A stretch of 64,000 nucleotides of DNA from Cryptomeria japonica (lineage: Eukaryota; Streptophyta; Pinopsida; Cupressales; Cupressaceae), in assembly GCF_030272615.1 (NCBI RefSeq), contig NC_081415.1, positions 422,309,757-422,373,756 of the forward strand, written 5' to 3'. The translations under genes were made by a program, and so were the position numbers. Positions 48,397 through 59,803 of this stretch are shown here, one piece after another (position 1 is the first letter of the stretch; each line of letters starts with the position of its first letter). The notes under the pieces were generated by a model that saw nothing but the letters and a program-made list of their open reading frames with translations, made no database searches and was not told the origin of the DNA.

Positions 48397-50654
48397 AAGC
48401 CAATGGGATTGTTATCACTTGAACCTGCACCCCTCTTCGCTAAGCTATCAACTTAGCAGGCTTGTGACACATGGGAACCCTCCTAGGCCTGTGGGTTGCC
48501 TAAAAAATGGAGTGAACCTCCAGAGTAAGCTGGTTCTTTTCAAAATCTGCACCTAAACTAACAGCTTCTTCAAGGAATAGAGTAAGGAGGAAAAAACATG
48601 TAAAGCTGAAATCTAAATCTAAGGTGATTTGCACCAGATGATATTTTGAAATCCAACTAAGCAAAAGATACACAGTGTAACAGTGATAATAAACCTCTTT
48701 TACACTAACCAACAACCCATGATCTTTGCATCAATACTTCATAAGAAGGCTGGATAATCACAGTCCTAAGAGGAAAAAACCCTTTTCACAACCGAAGACT
48801 GGTAATTACTAAAAACACAGCTTATGACCTGCAAGAGCATATATGTTTCTGCATAGGGCATCAACAGAAAGTGCAATTTTAAGGGGGGCAAAAAGCCAAC
48901 CACAAAGAACTGACTAACCCTAAAGATACAATAACAGAAAAGATGAGAAGTAGAGAGGTAAGCCAAGCTATTATCCTTGCCAAACACGTATCACCAAGCT
49001 TTATAATTCCTGAAAATGTGTTACAAAAACATCCCTTCCTGTAGAGAGAACTCAAAAATTACAGTCTGCTAAAAGATGAATGAATCAGAACCCTAATCAA
49101 AATGAAGGCTTCTAGTATATATGCTTTTTTCCCAGGCAGTCAAAAAGGCTCCACCTCCTCCTTTTAGGTCGAGCAAACTCAAAAAACCCACCTTTTAGGC
49201 CCCAAACATGTCTGAAAAGGAATGTACTTGAGCCAAAAAGTCAAGCCACCCATTCTGCAACCATAAAACCCCATAAATGCATCATAAATGACTCTGAAAT
49301 ATCTCTGACAAGCCTGCAAGCCCTCATAAATGCAAAAATATCTCTCCCTGACCTCCAAATAAATGAAAACAAATATCTGATAAAGTGATTTTAAAAATCA
49401 TTATTACCTAATTGAACATTTGTTTGATTTTATTTTATTTATATTTAAAGTAAAGGCTTTAATAATATAAAAACAATAAAATTATTTTATTTAAAGTGAT
49501 AAAGATAAATCACTTTAATAAGATAATTTTATTATCTTTATTTATTAAATAATAAATGTAATAAAAAAAATATTTATTTAAAGCGTTTTATTTAACACTT
49601 TACTAAATAATTTCCTTTTTTACATTTATTACATTTTTACTATAAGTATAAATAAAATAAAATCACATGTTTAATTAGGTAATGACTTTTTTTTTTTTTA
49701 ACTTTTAAAAAAAACATTTATTTATATTTATTGAAAGGCATATTTCCTAAGTGATTTAAACTCACTTGATAAGATATGTGGAAATAAAAAGAAAAAGTGA
49801 TATTAAATCACTTAGGAAGCAATGTAAGTGTTAAATTAAAACGCTCCCCTCCTCTTAGGTATTTCACGAGGAGAAAGAGAGAGGAAATGAAAAAGAACAA
49901 AAGCAAACTGAAAACCTAAAGTTTTCATTCCCCACTTCATTCGATATCTGGAAACTTCTCTTTGAAGCTGGGCGCCGCTAGGGTTTGAACTGGGCATGGA
50001 AGGAGGAAGAAGAAATCAGTCATTTGCTGTTGCTAGGCGTAATTGTGAGTGCTGGGCCTATGGGGCGTTTACGGCCTGATCTTCTCTCTGTGTTTTTGTT
50101 GATTCCGAGCCTATTTTAGGGAGCGGCCGTGGAGATTTTCTTATATTTCTGTGTATTTCCTGGGCGTTCGATATTCATCCTTGCTGCTAGGGGCGATTTT
50201 TTCTTGGCTTTTCTCTCTGCTTACAAGTTCGCTATTTTTTACCAAGTCTGGAAAGAATATTTGTATTTTATGAATTATTGCATGGCTTTTCAATTTAACC
50301 TGAATATCTCTAAACACGTAGAAGAAACAGATAAACAGAAAAATATATGTTTGAACCCCTCCACAGTCTCCACCTTTAATATTGTTCCCAGTATTGCCTC
50401 TGTGTAGTTGATAGTAACTTTAGAACGAAGGTTGACGCCATCCCTTTCAATTCCTTGCATTTTCTGTATATTAAGAAACACATACAGGTCACCAGCTGGG
50501 TTTTAGAAAGAATTGCAGGCATTTTCGCCATTAATGGCTGCCACTGCTTACCCCCTTTGACATCTTCAGTTCTGGTTCTGATTTTCTGAGAATAATTTTC
50601 CGAAAAATAAGGGTTTTAAACTCCACACGTTTCATTCTTCATAACATGCCAATG

Positions 50655-51447
50655 AAACCCCTTAAGATTTTTCGCTACGGCTTTATCCAGACTAGAAATA
50701 ACTTGTTCTTCCCCTATTATAAATTGAAAAGAATCCTCGCCTTCAGATCCCTTCTGCTTAAAGACCGTGCCATCTTGTAGCTTAGCGATATACCTGATCT
50801 GAACAACTGTTCCATCGCTTGGTTTTTCATACCCTTCACCTTTTTTCAAAATTTTCTTTACAACCTTCTTATCTTCTGTAATTTCTTTCACAGACTTAAA
50901 TGGAATTAATTCCAGAGTGACAATAAGGTTTGCATTTGGTGGAACTGCAACAAAAACCCCTGCAGCATCTCTACCCTACTCACCAAAAGCATACACAGGT
51001 TTTATTGTGAGAATGGCCTTTTCTCCACTGTTCATTGTTTTCACTGCCTTTGCAATGGCAGGACAAAAGTTTCCATCATTGACATAGAACTCCACGCCTT
51101 CCTCTCTTGTTTTTTGCCACAATTGTTCCATCCTCAAGTTTAGCTTCATATTTCACAGTCACCTCATCTGCATATTTGGGTTTCTCATAATTTTCTCCTT
51201 GAGAGATTATTTTCTTGAGAATTCCACCATCCTTGCATACATCAACTACACTAGTCCAAGAGATGAGTTCCACGTCAAGCTGAATGGTGGTATTGGGAGG
51301 AATAGAAGGAGGTCTTCCAGCAGAGCCATATGCTAATTCTGGAGGTATTGTAAAGAGTGCATTTTCTTCTTTCTTCATTGTAATGATTCCTTGATCCCAT
51401 CCTTTGATAACTTCACTGCTGTGTGCATCTCTGAATGACTGTTTGGA
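50655..51447 (-). pseudogene. FKBP-type prolyl isomerase (ROF1/FKBP62-like) pseudogene fragment
   Basis: On the minus strand, three FKBP repeats follow one another. The end of domain 1 reads VIKGWDQGI, ALFTIPPELAYG and IPPNTTIQLDVELISW. A complete domain 2 starts at VTVKYEAKLEDGT. A truncated domain 3 (IRYIAKLQDGTVF ... EEQVISSLDKAVAKN) stops at about 50655. This is the order of plant multi-domain FKBPs such as ROF1, which act as chaperone-linked peptidyl-prolyl isomerases. The first half of domain 1 and the TPR region are missing. Damage: a one-base shift near 51100 and TAG at 50976-50978. No intron is visible between the domains, which suggests a processed copy. A CAG acceptor-like site lies at 51448. 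Confidence 0.88.
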
Positions 51448-52473
51448 CTGAAAATGGTGGAAAAACATTAAAAACCCTCCTTTTGTCATCTGCCATTTAA
51501 TGTTGTGCATTAAAATATGTATTTTATGAAAACTGCAGCTGCATACTTCTACAAACTACTCTTGAATCTGAATATCATTTGCAAGGACGTAGCTGTCTTG
51601 AAATTGTTGAAATGTCTGATCAATAACACCTCTTCCAGTTTATCATAAAAAAATTTCAGGCTTGATGCATAAAATGTCCTCTTAATGATCATTTGTAAAT
51701 ATTTGCACATCTTGTTCCTGCTCCTTGCATGCATTTTCCCTTATACCTTTTGGAAAGGCGTATTAAATGTTGTTTGAAGACTTGTGCACCTGCTGTCATG
51801 GAAGATATGTAGCCTGTGGCGTGAATGATTGCTGCCCATACTGACTTTATATCTTGTTTGTATCACTTTCTGGAATATGACTGCATGCCTTTGTGAATCG
51901 ATCACTGTGATTGTATCTTCGATTATATGCATCCCTTCTATAATTGTGTTTAATGGTATCTTGCATTGTGTTAGAAAATGTCTTCATTATGATTCTGAAA
52001 ATGCATTGTATTCCTTACTATTCGCTGTCCACTGAGTCTGAAAAACTAAATATGCATTTTCTATACTTAGTGTACAGCTTTCTGTATGCACTGCATATCT
52101 CATTAGCATGCATAAATACCTTGTCCACGTCCTTAAAAAGGAAAGTCTTATCATGCTTATTGGTTGATCATGTGATTGTATACTTGCGTTTTGTTACTCT
52201 TTTTCCTTTTATCACCAGCTCTGATATAATTTGATTGTATGGGACCTTGCTATCGTTTCACATGAGCTGGGCTCAACCCTTGTGGGAGCCTCATTCATCT
52301 CCACTCATTTTTGTGAATTTTGTGACCAGCAAACTGTCCTTTTTCCTAATCCTGTACATGAAACAAACATGTTAGCAAAAATATGCATATGTATGGTGAT
52401 TTTCCTTTGATCTAATATTTGTCTTTCGAGATCCCTTTGTGATGCGAGTTATATGCATCTGATGCATGTAGGG

Positions 52474-52476
<3 letters not shown>

Positions 52477-52519
<43 letters not shown>
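52477..52519. repeat. (TA)n microsatellite, about 42 bp
   Basis: Uninterrupted alternating AT run ending ATATGCGTGC. Confidence 0.95.
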
Positions 52520-52521
<2 letters not shown>

Positions 52522-53484
52522 TGCATTAGTACACATGTTAGAAATGTAGTCAGCCATTGCTTAGAACAAAATGTTCTAACGCATTGCATATTTTAACTCT
52601 TTTGCAGGTATCGGAAGGAAAGCAGATACGGACCAGGGTGAAGCAGCAAGACAAAGGCAACGTCGAGTCTACTTCAACTGTTCCAGTCATTCAGGCAATG
52701 ACTGGTTCCATTCTCAACATGCCTTCTTCATTTTTTGTACTTGTGTATACATATCTGTATATTTCTTTTCTGCACTTGATGCATGTAGCTAGTCTCACGG
52801 CTCATTGTGTGGGACGCACGTTTGAATATTAATAAAATAGTTCTCCTTTTGATGAGATGTCTCTTTCCTTTGTTGTTACAGACTAGAAGTATTAAAAAGT
52901 ACCATCTTTAGCTCATTCCTTAGTGCAGTTGGAAACACAAAAATAGAGAAGCAGTACACACTTGTTTTATTTTGTAAAATTAGCATATCTTAACCTATTT
53001 TTCAGCTAGAAGCGAAAAATAGGTAATAGGGATTTCATAAAATTTGGCAAATTTTTTGAGAAAAAATTCATAACCTTCTTATCTGGGATTTTTTCCAGAA
53101 ATTTGGTTTTTTGATTTTTTATAAATCGTTAGAGGTTTTGTTGAAATCTTTGCAGAATTTTGTGGGCTCTTTTGGAGCTATAATTCAAAAAAATTCTGGG
53201 TTCGTGGACCTATGTTCGTGGGCAATTTGGGTGATGGGTTTGAAGATCGTGGAGGATTTCTTTTGTTTTTTCATGCCCACAGATTTCTAGTTTTTGTTCG
53301 CGACTGTGGTGTTTCAGATTTGCAACCCGCATTTGTATTCTGCATCCTACGACCTAGGGTTTCAGATCCTCTATACTTGCGGTCTAGGGCTTCGTGGAGT
53401 CGGGCATTGTTCAATGTCTTCATCTCCCTAAAACAATGTGACTAGGGCACGCAATCTACCTCTTTGTTTGGTCACCTGGACATG

Positions 53485-53930
53485 TCCTGATGGGTTTTAT
53501 TAAACTTTTTTCACTTAAAAAATTTTTGATGGGTTTTAATAATTTTTTCCCTTAAAAAATTATGGGAGGGTTTTAATAATTTTTATCCTTAAAAAATTAT
53601 GTTGGGTTTTACCGTTTTTCCTCAAAAACGAAGTTTTGTATTCTGATTTGTGCCTCAGATTTTTGGGTTTTTGTTTGTGGGTTTTGATTGATTTTTCACC
53701 TCAAAAATCGTGTTTGGGTTTGATCGATTTTTCACCTCAAAAATCATGTATGGTCATCTATAATTTGCGATGTTCGTCTGGGATTCTAGGTTTTGCATAA
53801 TTTTGTCCTCAAAAATCATGAGTGCAAGTGTTCCTATCTTAGGGTTTTTACCCTTTTTTTCCGAAAAAAAGATGCTTTGTAGACTTCAATTTCCGGGTTG
53901 GCGATTTTTTCCTCAAAAATTGTGGCTTCT
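53485..53930 (+). repeat. Diverged tandem units with A/T hairpins
   Basis: About eight units share GGGTTTTNATNATTTTT followed by CCTYAAAAAT. Within each unit ATTTTT and AAAAAT can pair. The unit length is roughly 35-45 bp at first and then drifts. It lies just inside the right LTR of element C. Confidence 0.6.
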
Positions 53931-54139
53931 TGCAATCTGTTCTAGGGTGTCATGCTCATCTGCAAAAGTTTGTGGACGATTTGTGTTATCCAGAAGTTCT
54001 TTAGATTCTGGGAGAGTTAGTGGTAGGCTCATCTTAGTGACAGGGCCAATGGCAGGCTCATGTCGCAGAACGTTCTGAGAAGAAGGGGGCAGCCTTCTCT
54101 GTTTTTCTCTCCGTAGGTAGAACGATGACCATTAGGGAG

Positions 54140-54288
54140 GGTATTAGAATTAAGTAATGTTTTTTTTTAATGGTCATCTTAGTCATCTTAGTCGTCTTTA
54201 GTTAGTTTCATTTTAGAAACATCGTCTCTTGTAAAGTCTTTATATAAAGCTCTCACTCTATTGTTTAATAACATCAAATATTTTAACA
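54140..54288 (+). repeat. 3' LTR of element C
   Basis: GTATTAGAATTAAG...ATATTTTAACA, matching 48210-48384 apart from a 27-bp gap and point changes. The TG start is GG here. A purine tract precedes it. Confidence 0.65.
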
Positions 54289-54906
54289 TGTTGGTCTCTA
54301 GTTTTGGGTCTTATCCTTGTTTTGGTTTAAGTCATCATAGAGCCCTAATGTTGATTTAGTGTTGAGTCAGAATGTGTAGCCTTGAGATCATCATTGTTAG
54401 ATTGTTCATTTTGTCATCTTGTCATATCTACTATAAGAGTGAATATGTCTATATACACACATAAACTAAGTACAATAATAGTTATGTGTATATGTATTTA
54501 TGAATGTGACTTTTCGACGCGAACGTATATACATAGACTTGATACATATTGAGAATAAGTAAAAGAATGCATGTATAATTATATATATTTACTAGCACTT
54601 GTACCTATAGGAGGTTCAAGGTGAATACCGATAGGAAAATAAAGGTAAGACTTAAAATGTATTTTAATATTATAAAATTAGTTATATTCAAATATAAATG
54701 TTTGTAGAAACTCTTTCATGCATAAACATAATTGTAAATGTCAATCTATTTGCAAAATATGACTTTTCATTAAAAGAAAAGTTTTTAAAAATCTACTAAA
54801 ACCATAAAGTATATGTATTAAACTATTAAAAACAGATACCGCAATCTGTCAGGTATAACTTCATATCTGCATGTCACAAACATCAATTTACATAAACATG
54901 ATACAT
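54289..54906. other. Unassigned sequence right of element C
   Basis: AT-rich; no gene, repeat or LTR terminus recognised. Confidence 0.5.
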
Positions 54907-55290
54907 TAATTCTGAAATTAATCTTCTCAGATTCCACTGTAAATCCTTATTCATTATTGTTTAAACAAAGAAGTGTGTAAGCAATATCATAACAAACATT
55001 TTGGGTTTAGTTTTAATCTCACATAAGAGATGGCTAGAGAGAAGACTGATTCTAATGTTACTCTAGGTTATGCCATTTGTACATGGAAACCCCAAGAAAT
55101 ATGTGTAAGTAGTTTGTCAAATTTATTTAGGTCACTCACAAATTGAACTTTAAGCAATAGAAGTGGAGTCATACCATTATTATAGAATTCTACAAAACAA
55201 ATAGGCATGGGCAACGTGCTTTTAAGGATATAGCAGTATCATCTCTACAATAAATGGACCATAACAAATTCGTAATTGCTTCCAATGTCT
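54907..55290 (+). repeat. Direct repeat, copy 1
   Basis: About 385 bp nearly repeated at 56737-57124, 1.83 kb away. Shared words include CCTTATTCATTATTG, AACAAACATTTTGG and ATAGGCATGGGCAAC. Neither copy has LTR-like ends. Confidence 0.85.
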
Positions 55291-56736
55291 GTCTTGAGAT
55301 CCATCTACTTAAGAATTGACGATTCTTATGTGAATGAAATAGGTGCTCTTTCTCCTTGTCTAGGTCCAGAGGATTTGACATAGTTTGTGCAATAACTGTC
55401 GAAATTTCTGTCCAGCTTTTTCCTTTCCTACATTGGGTTGTGATTGTACTAGTTGTGCAAGAAAGACTTTTTTATAGCCATGATATTCATTGTTTCAATT
55501 GTGGTAGATTGACAGAATTCATATTACTTTCCTCATGATTTGCTTTGCAGATTTTGGCACCATTCTTTCTTCTGATTGTTCTATAGAGTAATTTGTTGTG
55601 TCTGTACACACCAATTATAATCTTGCTAGTTGTTGTGGAGTTTGAGTTTGATGAATGATATGTTCAACCTTTTTTGCATTCTTCTTATGTAGGTGATTTC
55701 AATTTGTGGAGTTACCTTTTTTTTTTTGGGAAAGCCTTCCTCTTATACTTACCTTCAATACTTGTCATGAAAGGTAAGGTACCACCAAGTTTTGTACTAA
55801 GAACAACTCCATTTCTGTGGGAGCAATACCACTACATGCTGCTATGATATTTCAACTCTTCTGGCACACTCAAAGTCCCAAATACCAATGTGCTGTAGGT
55901 TTGGGAAATCATTAATGTGATTCTGAACTGTTTTGTGACTTTGGTCCCACTGTTAATGCCATTGATTCCTTTTCATATACTTATTGCCACAGCACCGTGG
56001 AGTTGGAATTTATCAATGAATGCTTTAACAAATTGCTAATAGGTACTTTCTTATCCTCATGTTTATATTGCAACTCCAAGTGGCAGCCTTCGGCTGGGGA
56101 AGGCTTCAATATAGCAAAGGTGATAATTTCTAGGATTGAGGAGTTCTAGATTTAAAATGCGATTCAATCTACTAAAGCAAATTATCCAAGGCCTTTGGAT
56201 CATATTTCTCTAGAACCATGGAAAATCAAGATTGACCTAGACTTTGAGCAAATAATGACCACTTAACCTGAAACTGCAATATGTACTTGGTGCACTTAGA
56301 GACATAAATTTGTTTAGAATTTGATCAAACTAAATGCACATCTTATTTATGTGTTTCTGCACCTGATTGCCAATCATTGACACGAGAGTTAACCAGGTTA
56401 GTGTCTATTTGCAATTTCATATTGTATTGAGTGTAAATGAACGATAGACTAGTGGGTTGTGGGTTGGAATTGCGTACTTATTGTATCATGACATCTTTCG
56501 ACTGTACATTTTGATCTCGGAGCCTTTGCACTCTGTACCATTGTCCAAGCCTAGGATGATTTGGGGGACATCGGTAAGATGATAAGGCTAGTTGCTATAA
56601 AATTAAGCAGAAACGGAAGCTTGCAGAACAGAAGGAAGTAAATCATATTAATTGAGGATGTAGAGATATATGGTATGCCTAAGGAGTATTTTTGAAATTG
56701 TAACTTCCATCACTATTAATTTATGTTACACCAATT
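55291..56736. other. Sequence between the two direct repeats
   Basis: Unassigned. I saw no coding motif, primer-binding site or polypurine tract, so I do not call the direct repeats LTRs. Confidence 0.5.
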
Positions 56737-57124
56737 TTTCTGAAATTAGTCTTCTAAAATTCCACAGTAAATCCTTATTCATTATTGTTTAAACAAAGTA
56801 AGCGTGTAAGCAACATCATAACAAACATTTTGGATTTAGTTTTAATCTTACAAAAGAGATGGATAGGGAGAAGGTTGATTATAATGTTACTCTAGGTTAA
56901 GCCATTTGTAGCCATTTGTACATGGAAACCCGAAGAAATATGTGTAATTATTTTGTCAAATTTATTTTTAAGTCATTCACAAATTAAACATTGAGCGATA
57001 AAAATGGAGTTCATACAATTATGATAGAATCTTACAAAACAAATAGGCATGGGCAACATGCCTTTAAGGAATAAGCGCTATCATCTCTACAATAAATGGA
57101 TCATAACAAATTGGTAATTGCTTC
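56737..57124 (+). repeat. Direct repeat, copy 2
   Basis: Partner of 54907-55290, with small insertions such as a duplicated AGCCATTTGT near 56905. This could be a tandem segmental duplication of about 1.83 kb. Confidence 0.85.
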
Positions 57125-57194
57125 AATATAAGGGTTCCAAGACAATTTTCGCCATGCAACAACAGTCACAATCCCATAGAATTGTGCCATATCT

Positions 57195-57391
57195 ATGATG
57201 AATACTACGAGGGGGGGCTGAATTAGTATGCCAAAAATATTTGCACTTAAAAACTTTGCAAGACTAACAGTAAACCGGTAAAACAGTTTAGTAGACAAAC
57301 CGGTTAACACACATGCAAACCAAATAGCTAATAAAGCATTCACCCACAGAAGCACAAACACCATAACACAAGAGACTTTGACGTGGAAACC
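57195..57391 (-). mobile_element. Older LTR fragment, part 1
   Basis: It has the plan of element B LTRs on the plus strand: a G-run then CTGAATTAGTATGCC, CCGGTAAAACAG, and ending GACGTGGAAACC. It is interrupted at 57391 by the large solo LTR and continues at 61663 with CAAATGGGAAAAACC. Confidence 0.6.
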
Positions 57392-57550
57392 TGTTGTGAC
57401 GTTTTCACACATCGCCCCATTGCAAATGGGGACCCATGTTTTTTGCTTTTTTAGGGTTTGTTTTTTGGTCTTTTAGGGTTTTGTTAGTTAGCCTTTGCAT
57501 TTTGAGTGTCGCCCAGGTGATCACATGGATAAGCAAGTCCGGCTTGAGTG

Positions 57551-57650
57551 ATGTCCTGATCCTGAAATTTGGCTAAGTCTGAAAGTCCTGATCCTGAATT
57601 TTGGCTAAGTCTGGAATGTCCTGATCCTGAATTTGACTAAGTCTGGAAAC
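57551..57650 (+). repeat. 33-bp tandem repeat, three copies
   Basis: GTCCTGATCCTGAA followed by TTTGGCTAAGTCTG, starting at 57553, 57585 and 57618. Confidence 0.9.
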
Positions 57651-57812
57651 TAAAAAAACCTCCAAAAACTAGATTTTGCAATATAACTCCTGGAGGTCTG
57701 AAACCACTCTCAAACATCCTGAAAGTATATATGGAATATAACTTAAAGTATCTTATACTTAAATGTTATATTCCATAAAAGTTATCCTGATAGAGAGTTC
57801 GAAAGTCAAATT

Positions 57813-59464
57813 TCGCTCCTATCCTTCACTGAGGATCCAGAGCGAATTTCGCTCTTGTCCCTCCCAGGAGGACCAAGGCGAAGCGCTCCTGTCCCTCACC
57901 AAGGGACCAGGGCGATAATACTTATTTGAGCCATTCCTGACCTTGTTTGGACGAATTGAGACATCAAAGGCATGGTGAAGGGCAAAATGAGCATGATGGA
58001 GCATCCAGACTTGATCAAAAGCAATGAAATGATGAAGTTTTTGCCTAGAAGGTCAAATTCGCTCCTGTCCCTCACTGAAGGACCAGAGCGATTTTCTTTA
58101 TATGCACAATTTTAGACCTTTTTTTGGACATTAACTTTTATTCATAGCATGAAGCAGGATGATATCTTCCCTAGCAAGGACATTTCATGGTGAAAAGTGA
58201 AGCATTTGGGCCTGGAGGACAAAAATCGCTCCTGTCCCTCACTGAAGGACCGGAGCTTGAATTCCAAAATTGCCTTGTCCTTGAAAGTTTTGAACGATTT
58301 CGCGAATTGAGAGGATCAAAGGAGATACATTTTATCAGTTGAATATAACTTGAAAGCGCAATCATGAGGAAAATTGACCCTAGAAGCAAAATCGCTCCTG
58401 TCCCTCTGCCAGGGACCAGGGCGAATTTAAGTGATAGCTCCCGTCCCTCTCTCAGGGACCAGAGCGATTTTCCCTATAAGACAAGTTTTGGGCGAAGATC
58501 AAGTAAGTGTTAAGTTTGAGGCAAGCAAAGGAGGCGTAACAAGTCCGTTGAAGATAATTTGAAGATTGCAAAAACGCCAAGTGAAGCCCATATTGTCCTA
58601 GGCGCTCCTGTCCCTCTCCTAGGGACCAGAGCGATTTTTTTCCTTAGACAAATCTCTCGCTAAGATGAAGCAAATTACATGTCAAGGATGAGTGAAGGGA
58701 AGCATAGCGGATCCATTGAAGATGGTTTTAAAAGTTAGCAAAGCATGATTGAGCCTACAAGTGAAAGTTCGCTCCTGTCCCTCAGCCAGGGACCAGGGCG
58801 AACTCAAGGTTATTTAATATTCCCTCCAAGCTTAAATCACTCCAAGCTAAGACACAAAGGGGCAATGATGTTTGGAACGCCTCGGAGAGAAAGTAAAGTA
58901 TCAAAGACCGCAAAGGTGATGGAAATGCCCAAATTCGCTCCTGTCCCTCACCAAGGGACCAGAGCGAAATGTTCAAGTGTGTCCAAGTTTAAGTTGCCAC
59001 TCACATTTCAAGTGTTCAAAAGGGAGTAAGGAACATCATTTTACACCGTGAAGGCAATTGCAAGTTGATATAAACAAGGATGAGCACAAGGAACAAAGGT
59101 TCGCTCCTGTCCCTCACCAAGGGACCAGGGCGATATTCACTCAAATATCAAATTTGCATTGTAAAGGACGAGTAAAGTATGCATGGAATGAATGGATAAC
59201 ATTGTTACTTGCCTTGCGATATAAATTGGTGATTAAAGAGACAAAGACCCAAGGAAAAAGGCAAGTTCGCTCCTGTCCCTCACCAAGGGACCAAGGCGAA
59301 AGTACTTTAAAGCGCACTCCTTCCACAAAAGGGACGAATTAAGCTCAAGATTCCCAATTAAAATGCTATTTTGGACGTCTAAAACATGACTCTGAACGTG
59401 AAAAACAAGAAAAACAAGGCCAAAATGAAGGAGCGCTCCTGTCCCTCTCCCAGGGACCAGAGCG
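57813..59464 (+). repeat. Array of 13 conserved 31-bp hairpins, mainly 166-167-bp period
   Basis: The core is CGCTCCTGTCCCT, a five-base variable loop, then AGGGACCAGRGCG. The arms pair at 10 to 11 of 13 positions. Starts: 57813, 57849, 57884, 58060, 58227, 58393, 58437, 58603, 58770, 58936, 59102, 59268 and 59434. Most steps are 166 or 167; exceptions are 36, 35, 176 and 44. The roughly 135-bp spacers are strongly diverged, although neighbours such as 58467-58602 and 58634-58769 still align in part. Loops vary (CACCA, CACTG, CTGCC, CTCTC, CAGCC) while the arms hold. The array lies in U3 of the solo LTR, upstream of both TATA boxes. Confidence 0.93.
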
Positions 59465-59795
59465 ATATGGTTAGTGTCCCTTATTCCTCCCATGCTTAGG
59501 TGCCAATATTTTCGAATTACATTAAAATGCCAAATTCGATAAAAATGTGAAAGATTTAATTAAATTGGTATTTAAAAATAGCGCATGGACATTCAATAAT
59601 CAATTTAAAGCCTTTAAAAAAATCGAAGTTTTTAATTACAAAGGCATTCAATTAATTATTATTAAATTAAATTTTAAAAAAAAGGAGCGCTTGGGATATT
59701 ATTTTGCAAGGTCGGCCCCCTCTTTTATTAAATTTTATTTGTTTTTTGGGCCTATTTTCCAAGTCGGCCTAGGGGCAATTATCAAGATGAGCGCC

Positions 59796-59803
59796 TATAT
59801 AAG
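59796..59803 (+). promoter_or_regulatory. First TATA box of the 4271-bp LTR
   Basis: CTATATAAGAGG, directly downstream of the hairpin array and an AT-rich stretch. Confidence 0.6.

Larger units (their letters stand above)
49996..52792 (+). other. Possible captured two-exon gene fragment
   Basis: 49850-49995 looks like a plant 5' UTR. An ATG at 49996 opens 16 codons (MEGGRRNQSF...), then a GTGAGT donor lies at 50045. A TTTTGCAG acceptor ends at 52607. The next exon continues the frame (phase 1) to TAG at 52790-52792, and an AATAAAATAG poly(A) signal lies near 52833. The spliced product would be about 77 residues and resembles nothing I know. The intron would hold the antisense FKBP pseudogene. 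All splice calls are by eye and may be chance. Confidence 0.25.
48210..54288 (+). mobile_element. Element C (candidate): short-LTR element carrying host gene fragments
   Basis: A 175-bp repeat at 48210-48384 is followed without gap by TGGTATTAGAGC, a primer-binding site. A second copy at 54140-54288 follows a purine tract (AGGGAGG). Together they look like the two LTRs of one element of about 6.1 kb. The interior shows no gag or pol, but contains an antisense FKBP pseudogene, a gene-like exon pair and low-complexity tandem units. The main weakness is that the flanks (TACAT and TGTTG) do not match as a target duplication. Nested rearrangement or two separate LTR remnants cannot be excluded. 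Confidence 0.55.

Noticed and set aside
50129-50407. A 92-codon protein upstream of the FKBP copy
   Set aside because: It lies in the presumed intron or UTR sequence, is T-rich, and shows no domain.
54907-57124. An LTR element bounded by the two direct repeats
   Set aside because: No TG/CA termini, primer-binding site, polypurine tract or coding motif, and no target duplication.
57813-59464. A true CRISPR array
   Set aside because: Repeats and regular spacers look similar, but the spacers are about 135 bp, neighbouring spacers are partly homologous, there are no cas genes, and the surroundings are a eukaryotic LTR.
58745-59493. Open frames across the hairpin array as small proteins
   Set aside because: The frames on both strands simply translate the repeated hairpin (for example PVPHQGTRA), and lack any consistent start or domain.
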